Origin: JBFMFR01 sp040752025
GTDB taxonomy: Bacteria > Chloroflexota > Anaerolineae > Anaerolineales > UBA4823
Direction of reading: 5' to 3'
Assembly (NCBI GenBank): GCA_040752025.1
Contig: JBFMFR010000004.1
Location: 1 to 64,000, forward strand
Length of the DNA: 64,000 nucleotides
Position numbers and translations under genes: made by a program. The notes under the pieces were generated by a model. It made no database searches, was not told the DNA's origin, and saw only the letters and a program-made list of their open reading frames with translations. Positions 60,701 through 64,000 of this stretch are shown here, piece after piece; the first letter of the stretch is position 1; the number at the start of each line of letters is the position of its first letter.

Positions 60701-61108
60701 TACATTTCATCCACCGGACTGGCGACCAACGGCGAAGTCAACGATTACAATTTCCCCTATGGCCCAACCGCCGTGGTCATGGAGAATTACGCTGCGGATG
60801 CCGTTGCTGGGCAGGTCGCCCTCACCTGGCAGACCTCGTTGGAAAAGGATCTCCAGGGTTTCAATATTTACCGTGCTGCCAGCCTGGACGGTGAACGTAC
60901 CCAGGTCAACGCTGAGATGATCGAGGGCCTGGGCTTCGGCGGGATGCCGGGCCTGATTGACTATCAGTGCCTGGACGAGCAGGTTGAAGCCGGGGTGACT
61001 TATTACTACTGGATCGTGGCAGTCGGCTTCGATGGCAGCCTGGTGACCTCGCAGCCTATCCAGGTCACCGGAGCGTTTGGACTGTACCTGCCCTTCGTCA
61101 AGCACTAA
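54776..61108 (+). CDS. Giant secreted modular protein with SdrD-B-like repeats and GEVED domain
   Basis: The ATG at 54776 follows GGAGGG; the 2110-residue product has an N-terminal signal/membrane segment (WALLLVIPVLVALGLLLQQ). Next come a unique N-terminal region, two DUF11-like domains (the second interrupted by about 185 residues), and about eight SdrD-B-like modules. These modules open with I-G-D-x-V/I-W and DNDGDGIKD calcium-type loops, at about 56415, 57727, 58042, 58435, 58832, 59224, 59587 and 59962. A GEVED domain (about 60300-60765) and a fibronectin-like domain finish it, with the tail GLYLPFVKH. Likely a cell-surface or matrix adhesin. Its base composition is less GC-rich than neighbouring genes. 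Confidence 0.9.
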   Translation: MNTLLESVKTNRWRWALLLVIPVLVALGLLLQQNLIAQAADGLTVQILAGYNLVVDSNSESPSTYAPSVATVAVKYCNTSGGTLNDVVGSIGDYNPTTPSASTPGTYPVRNSYSSTDDFEHLHPELWDSVSPGSDYSFTHLGGEADAVRYIGALADGECSVQYWHFTYPHCEDNGDLPCSQDPVWGLPTVPEDDLWLTFDAWGTYRGASTPTYATWTMTMRNEISAMANKIKPNPDGLWYNTETNTVMPGDIITTNGVNYTFGNINKGFDNDGDYTYDYNAWMQPFGNTNYDPSCFRLIRTTGTITVTRSGGNPPMIVNFRDQLYFTNLPTDNTNVTGRVYYTFLALGGACVADLTPYQEAASGADNEKFNADFGSGVPPVSSTPPEVTIDKTTQPFKVAVGSNYTYTIPFQNLSITASAGLTLSSGGVNAPLVISDTIPIGTQYVASSATCSVGTETDCSLVASIVFYNKTTKVWTSVEPSAADVGAIQWWLKSPLPPSTSGYARFQVNVPSSPPSNFIENCAKSSFGGGAGFDEACVVTVVQGNNSIGDLVWEDDDGDAMKDASETGLDNITVNLYYDKNNDQQLDSGDVLIATQSTSGGGAYDFTQLPDARYLVQVDINDPQIPPGYNNSTPTVFAVNLNSAGDIDYNDADFGLGPTLMIDKVLVSTSPVDEGSQVTYDIMLTNTRPPSSGGFCTYTVWATALGSLNGGNSAQRWVIASEPNALGTQGPDGVYAYTPWSSGEDRFSGTTFPFNRQPSGAIQKVEALYSLYLQGTTTTDLASVHLYWNNALVTGAEATISVSDLNSTFGPDKSKQTLRAYDWTNYGPDGQWDWADFSGDLELIIDADRVGGSDGATLYMDALGFRVTTYEACGGAGDIIATLPLTDTYDADLLQFVSASPVQSSVVTNDPEPIDGRINWSNLGPLYGGQTKTVRVVFLALDPGAVSTSTTNTAKVNSGARFANGRPVNQVQDTADVTIYRTAKIGDTVWNNNVVVNALVDPGEKGIPGVRVDLCPTSACATYVSTYTDANGYYEFTQRDGSYYVRVNPPTGATQNYDFDGTLNNITAVSVSGTDVMTRDFGYTLATSVVYGKVWEDNNGNAVQGDGNPANGVEGENGFQGVTVVLCNQAPEADGTCKSNQIYQSTTTDSQGRYSFSNVASASYYLIVYPNSGAMSGYSWSQTVDPNGAPFSSSYQLTIPSAGVYGSYEFAYQRTPASSSIGDTIFYDWNGDGIQGDGNPANGTEGEDGIANVKISIYEDANGNGVVDPTTDSKIGEYTTGSTGYYNFSSLAAGNYLVVVDPTTLPAGYIQTKDPDQDGTCTFCDNKDPITVDGTSSYLNEDFGYRLQGDSTIGDLVWRDNDGDGIKDASEPGLANITVRLYWDTNNDGVIDSGDHLVGSTATDSNGHYLFSRLPAGNYLVDVDQLDSDLPLDGSGNRYVLSTDEIPASTNTLNGPDNDPLDVTLSSGQNYTDADFGFTAGGILGDYIWQDNDGDGLQDASETGLSGVRVWLCYYTEATCNGSTALFTDITDADGLYEFTSLPAYTYTLAIDTSTLPTGAVQTYDPDEPNNALPCVTCDNKSTAFVGAGQINRTQDFGYQPLGGIGDYVWFDADGDGVQDANEQGIGGVQVTLTLPGGGTATTTTDSDGYYSFGNLTTNGTYQVSITTPANMAITYDPDEGIGVSRNNTTSFTMTNGVATWSGNNACGSTDDCNLKLDYGLRYNGSYSISGTVFFDASGPAVLTDKYGDSGDTPYSNITVYLWDSNGKLVATTTTDSSGAYSFGSLIAGTYTVSVNTNSPQLDGMALAATPNPTYAYAPVTVNSGTPNATQIDFGFYASVDFGDMVNSYHTLLGSEGAGHITGDLYLGSAPTVEGDGQPSTAANLDSEDGITHYGNWNQGNQVAILVNVTGDNGYLVGFYDWNGDGDFNDPGEVIQFGDTVNGDNLFYLTVPSGANNSVPLNVRYRLYDLDELVYISSTGLATNGEVNDYNFPYGPTAVVMENYAADAVAGQVALTWQTSLEKDLQGFNIYRAASLDGERTQVNAEMIEGLGFGGMPGLIDYQCLDEQVEAGVTYYYWIVAVGFDGSLVTSQPIQVTGAFGLYLPFVKH

Positions 61109-61132
61109 ACAACGCCTGGTACACGAAACGCT

Positions 61133-61170
61133 GCACCGCCCGGATTTGCAAGTCCGGGCGGTGCTTTTTA
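61133..61170 (+). terminator. Intrinsic terminator after the giant secreted protein gene
   Basis: A perfect 12-bp stem, GCACCGCCCGGA (61133-61144) with TCCGGGCGGTGC (61153-61164), an 8-base loop, and TTTTTATTT. Confidence 0.92.
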
Positions 61171-61175
61171 TTTCA

Positions 61176-61330
61176 ACACAGAGATCACGGAGTCTTTTGT
61201 ATGTTTCTTATCGAAGTCAAGAAACCGGGTCAAAAGACCTGACAGGTTTCATCAGGCCCTTGCCGGAAAGCTCGCCTGCCAACGCAGTGACACCGGGCCT
61301 GCCATGATCATGTAAAAACCTGTCAGGTCT
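61176..61330. repeat. Composite of three dispersed repeat families
   Basis: CACAGAGATCACGGAG (about 61176-61192) belongs to the CACGGAG family. AAGAAACCGGGT (about 61219-61230) is a half-copy of the inverted-repeat element of 4756 and 9014. AGACCTGACAGGTTT (61235-61249) and AAACCTGTCAGGTCT (61316-61330) form a perfect inverted pair around 66 bp. No gene is present. Confidence 0.65.
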
Positions 61331-61336
61331 GGTCTT

Positions 61337-64000
61337 TCATTCGTTGGGTATCGTAGGGAGATAATAAGCGTAGGTCACGAAGCGCAGCGCCGGGTCGCCG
61401 ATCAGGGCGTAGGTGTCGAGCAGGTCGTGGTGCTCGCCGCCCGAATTGGCGAACAGGTACAGCTTGGCGTAGGTGGTGGCTGGCCCGGCTTCCAGCACGC
61501 CCTGGTCGAAGATGGCCTGGTACAGGCCGCGGTTGAGGAAATCGTGCCCCTGGGCCACGCCGTAGCCGGTGGGCGAAAAACCGCCGATCGAGCCCTTGCC
61601 CGGCTCGCGCAGCAGCTTTTCGGCCAGGGCGATGTTGTTCTCGGTGCCGGCTGGGCTGGGGTAGTGGAAGGAGCCTTCCAGGCAGGTCATCGGCAGCATG
61701 AAGGGCAGCATACTGGCGTTGTTCAGGCTGCTCACGGTGGCAACGCTGATGAACTGCTCGCTGCCCCAGCCACCGAGGGAGGCGTGCCCGATGTAGTTGA
61801 CCAGCATCACGCCTTTGTCGATCTCGCTGCGCAGGGTGGTGCGGGCGGCGTTCAGGTCGGTGTAGTTGACCTGCCAGTAGATTTTGACTGGTGTGTGCGT
61901 GCCCGGCAGGGAGTTGTTGACGATCTCCTCGGACAGGTCATCGAAGAAGCCGCCCGAGTCTTCGTTATCGGCCACGAACAGGACGCGGTAGACGCGGTTG
62001 GCGGGCGGGAAGGCCTCATAATCCAGGATCTTGGCGATGATGGCGCTGGCCTGGGCGCTGGTCTTGACCGGGAAGCGCCCCAGGTACATGTCGGGTAGGT
62101 TATCGCCCCCCACCAGGGTGACGAAGCGGTTCTCTGCGGCGGTTTCGCCCAGCCAGGGATCGACCTGGGCCAGGTAGGGCGGGATGTAAGTGGGTTCGCC
62201 GGTCCCAAAGTAGTTGCGCGGGTCGAAGTGGCCGTCGCCCACCAGCAGCACGTAGGCCGGGGCAGATGGGGTCCAGTTGGCGTAAGCGTAGGCCAGGAAG
62301 TCGTGGATGGCCTGGGCGTCGATCAGTCCGCTGCTGAACTCGTCGTAGATATCCTGCACATCGACGAACATCGTGCGCAGGCCCTGGGCGGCGCGGTAAT
62401 CCGCCAGCGGCTGCATGGCGGTCAGAAAATTAGCGTGCGAGATGATGAGGTAATCGGCGCCGTTGCTGGCGCTGTGCAGCTCCGAGGGGTGGTCCAACAC
62501 GATTTTATCCGTGCTCAGGGTCAGGCGCTGGGCGGGCGGCAGGGCCAGGTAGCGGCGCGGCTCGCTGAGGGTCTGCTCGAAAGACAGTGTGTAGGTGGCG
62601 CCATCGGGCGTTACCGTGTAGCCGGTGATTTGCTGCGGGGCATTCGGGTCGCTGATATCGTACAGCTCCAGGTCGCTGGTGGTGAAGTTGCTCACCTCGA
62701 ACTTCCAGGTTCCGGCCTGGCTGGCGGCGAAGTTGAAGGTGTCGCCGTCGGCCAGGTAGGTGTGCCAGTACTCGATTTCGAACCAGTTGACCAGGATGCG
62801 GTTGACGTGCCCGCTGAAGTCCGCCGGACACTGGATGCTGAGCGTGTTATTGCCGGGCAGCAGGTGGGTGCTTTGCAAGACACTGACGTCAAAGGTGTAG
62901 TCGCTGCCATCCGGCCAGGTGTGATCGTCGATCAGGGTTCCATTCAAAGATATTTTGGTATGCTGTGGATCGGTGGTCAGGTCATCGAGTGTGCTCAGGC
63001 TGCGCAGCAGGCCGCGCAGGCGCACGCTGACGCTGGGGTCGGCGGAGAGGTGGCTGCTCACGGCCAGGGTGTAGTTGCGCGTCACGCCGGTGTTGACGTA
63101 ATCCCAATACCACACTTCGCCGTCGCTGCCGCTGGGGAAGAGGCCCAGGTAATAGACGTTGTTTTCGAAGCGCTGGCTGGTCTGGAAGTGGGCCGGCTGG
63201 CTGGCGCTGCCGGGCGTGCCGTCCGGAGCCTCCATGTGCAAGCCGGGGGCGTCGCCCCAGGTGAGCCAGTACACGTTCGTGCCGGTGTACTGCGTGTCGA
63301 CTTTCTGGCCGTAGAACAACAGGTAATCGCCCGAGTCGAAGGTCCCGTCGCCGCCATCCACAACGCGGATGGCCTGTTCCACGCCTTGTAGAAATAGCTG
63401 AAACGTGCTGGGGTCCAGGCCGGACAGGTTTGCCCCGGCGTTGGCCAAGTCGGTGTAGCTCACGCGGTACAGACCATCTGCAGCGACCAGCAGCTTATAG
63501 GTCTGGGTGCCCAATTTCATCTGCGCATTCGTGTGCGTGTGCGTGGGCAGGCTGGCTTCGACCGGCTGGCGTGCGCGCCAGGTGCGCGCAGTTTCGTAGT
63601 TCAGCAAAGCCTCGCGCAGCAGGGGTTCGAAAGCGCCTTCATCAACAATAGAACCAGTCTTCGCGCTGGGAGCGGCGCCGGCTTCAGCCCCGGCAGCGAA
63701 ATCCAGGCGCAGGCGCAGGCGCGGGATGTAGCGCAGCTCGCCGCTGACCGGGTCGTATTGGAAGGGCTGGAAGCGTACCTGGGCTACTTTCTGGCTGCGG
63801 ATGTAGCCTATCTGGGTCAGCTCGAAGGGCTGCAGTGGAGCGAAGCCCGGTTGGGTGTAAGCTCGGGCATCGCGAATGCGCACCTGACCGTTGTATTGCG
63901 GCGGAGTGGCGCCGAAGCCTTCGCCGGCATCGATATCAGGCTGCGCCGCCGGGCACAGGTTATACTGCCCAGCCAGCACGACGGGGTCAGAGTCGAGCAG
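61337..64000 (-). CDS. C25-family (gingipain-like) cysteine peptidase, 5' end beyond the window
   Basis: At least 887 residues are encoded; the frame is still open at the right edge, so the start and any signal peptide are missing. The N-terminal region is beta-rich (a propeptide or Ig-like part). The peptidase core begins near ADYLIISHANFLTAMQPLADYRAAQGL and has VLLVGDGHFDPRNY, the catalytic His in VNYIGHASLGGWG (about 61770-61800) and the catalytic Cys in LPMTCLEGSFHYP (about 61670-61697). GDPALRFV and the tail YAYYLPTIPNE close the protein. It is a secreted endopeptidase of the gingipain clan, convergent with the giant modular protein. Confidence 0.88.
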   Translation of the reverse strand: MLDSDPVVLAGQYNLCPAAQPDIDAGEGFGATPPQYNGQVRIRDARAYTQPGFAPLQPFELTQIGYIRSQKVAQVRFQPFQYDPVSGELRYIPRLRLRLDFAAGAEAGAAPSAKTGSIVDEGAFEPLLREALLNYETARTWRARQPVEASLPTHTHTNAQMKLGTQTYKLLVAADGLYRVSYTDLANAGANLSGLDPSTFQLFLQGVEQAIRVVDGGDGTFDSGDYLLFYGQKVDTQYTGTNVYWLTWGDAPGLHMEAPDGTPGSASQPAHFQTSQRFENNVYYLGLFPSGSDGEVWYWDYVNTGVTRNYTLAVSSHLSADPSVSVRLRGLLRSLSTLDDLTTDPQHTKISLNGTLIDDHTWPDGSDYTFDVSVLQSTHLLPGNNTLSIQCPADFSGHVNRILVNWFEIEYWHTYLADGDTFNFAASQAGTWKFEVSNFTTSDLELYDISDPNAPQQITGYTVTPDGATYTLSFEQTLSEPRRYLALPPAQRLTLSTDKIVLDHPSELHSASNGADYLIISHANFLTAMQPLADYRAAQGLRTMFVDVQDIYDEFSSGLIDAQAIHDFLAYAYANWTPSAPAYVLLVGDGHFDPRNYFGTGEPTYIPPYLAQVDPWLGETAAENRFVTLVGGDNLPDMYLGRFPVKTSAQASAIIAKILDYEAFPPANRVYRVLFVADNEDSGGFFDDLSEEIVNNSLPGTHTPVKIYWQVNYTDLNAARTTLRSEIDKGVMLVNYIGHASLGGWGSEQFISVATVSSLNNASMLPFMLPMTCLEGSFHYPSPAGTENNIALAEKLLREPGKGSIGGFSPTGYGVAQGHDFLNRGLYQAIFDQGVLEAGPATTYAKLYLFANSGGEHHDLLDTYALIGDPALRFVTYAYYLPTIPNE

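Overview
The window looks like chromosomal DNA from an uncultured-type Chloroflexota, most likely class Anaerolineae. The evidence is indirect: GC-rich codons throughout, Pro/Thr-rich lipoprotein linkers of the TPTPT type, repeated Hanks-type kinases beginning S/N-TGE/Q-x-x-x-x-RYR, a giant secreted protein of SdrD-B-like modules, a gingipain-like (C25) peptidase, and secreted proteins ending in a short YLP-type tail. No ribosomal RNA, tRNA, CRISPR array or complete insertion sequence was seen. Gene identities are inferred by reading motifs; no database search was run.

Layout. 1-480 holds a Ser/Thr kinase gene cut off after about 119 codons. 750-3331 carries a URO-D family protein, a lipoprotein and an MBL hydrolase. 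3298-4642 is a lower-GC island with a TIGR04255-like gene, an antitoxin-like gene and a truncated PIN toxin gene. 4880-10 kb is mostly single enzymes (EamA-like transporter, ATC hydrolase, S41 peptidase, acetyltransferase, metallophosphoesterase) punctuated by dispersed repeats. 9986-16859 has a coupled beta-propeller operon and a divergent NACHT-membrane-TPR protein. 17.5-25.5 kb is the most unusual part: a membrane protein and an M50-like protein with an altered metal motif, divergent from an ABC-ATPase-like/LytTR fusion whose ATPase motifs are degenerate. This is followed by a promoter with a four-part dyad repeat and an operon for a canonical ABC ATPase, a small protein of unknown function, a fused double ABC-2 permease and a lipoprotein hydrolase.

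25.5-39 kb: truncated GGDEF protein, a cytidylate-kinase-like gene behind a possible attenuator leader, TPR-Yip1 protein, acetyltransferases, LysM protein, acetyl-CoA synthetase, HAD and alpha/beta hydrolases, rarD-pheA, and two sugar kinases (PfkB, ROK). 39-47.5 kb: two Hanks kinases flanking a P1 peptidase, a nucleoside phosphorylase whose C-terminus is encoded by a dispersed repeat, an enolase-superfamily epimerase, and a propeller lipoprotein.

47.5-54.5 kb: three complex-I/Mrp-like membrane subunits without hydrophilic partners, an 82-bp perfect direct repeat, a coiled-coil gene and selB. 54.8-64 kb: a 2110-residue secreted modular protein convergent with a C25 peptidase that runs off the right edge.

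The best candidate for an undescribed system is the 18.2-23.9 kb block: an apparently ATPase-dead ABC/LytTR regulator next to a real ABC exporter with a symmetric operator-like array over its promoter. Secondary leads are the leader attenuator at 26.1 kb, the orphan ion-translocating membrane module, and several start codons placed at the predicted transcription start (leaderless mRNAs).
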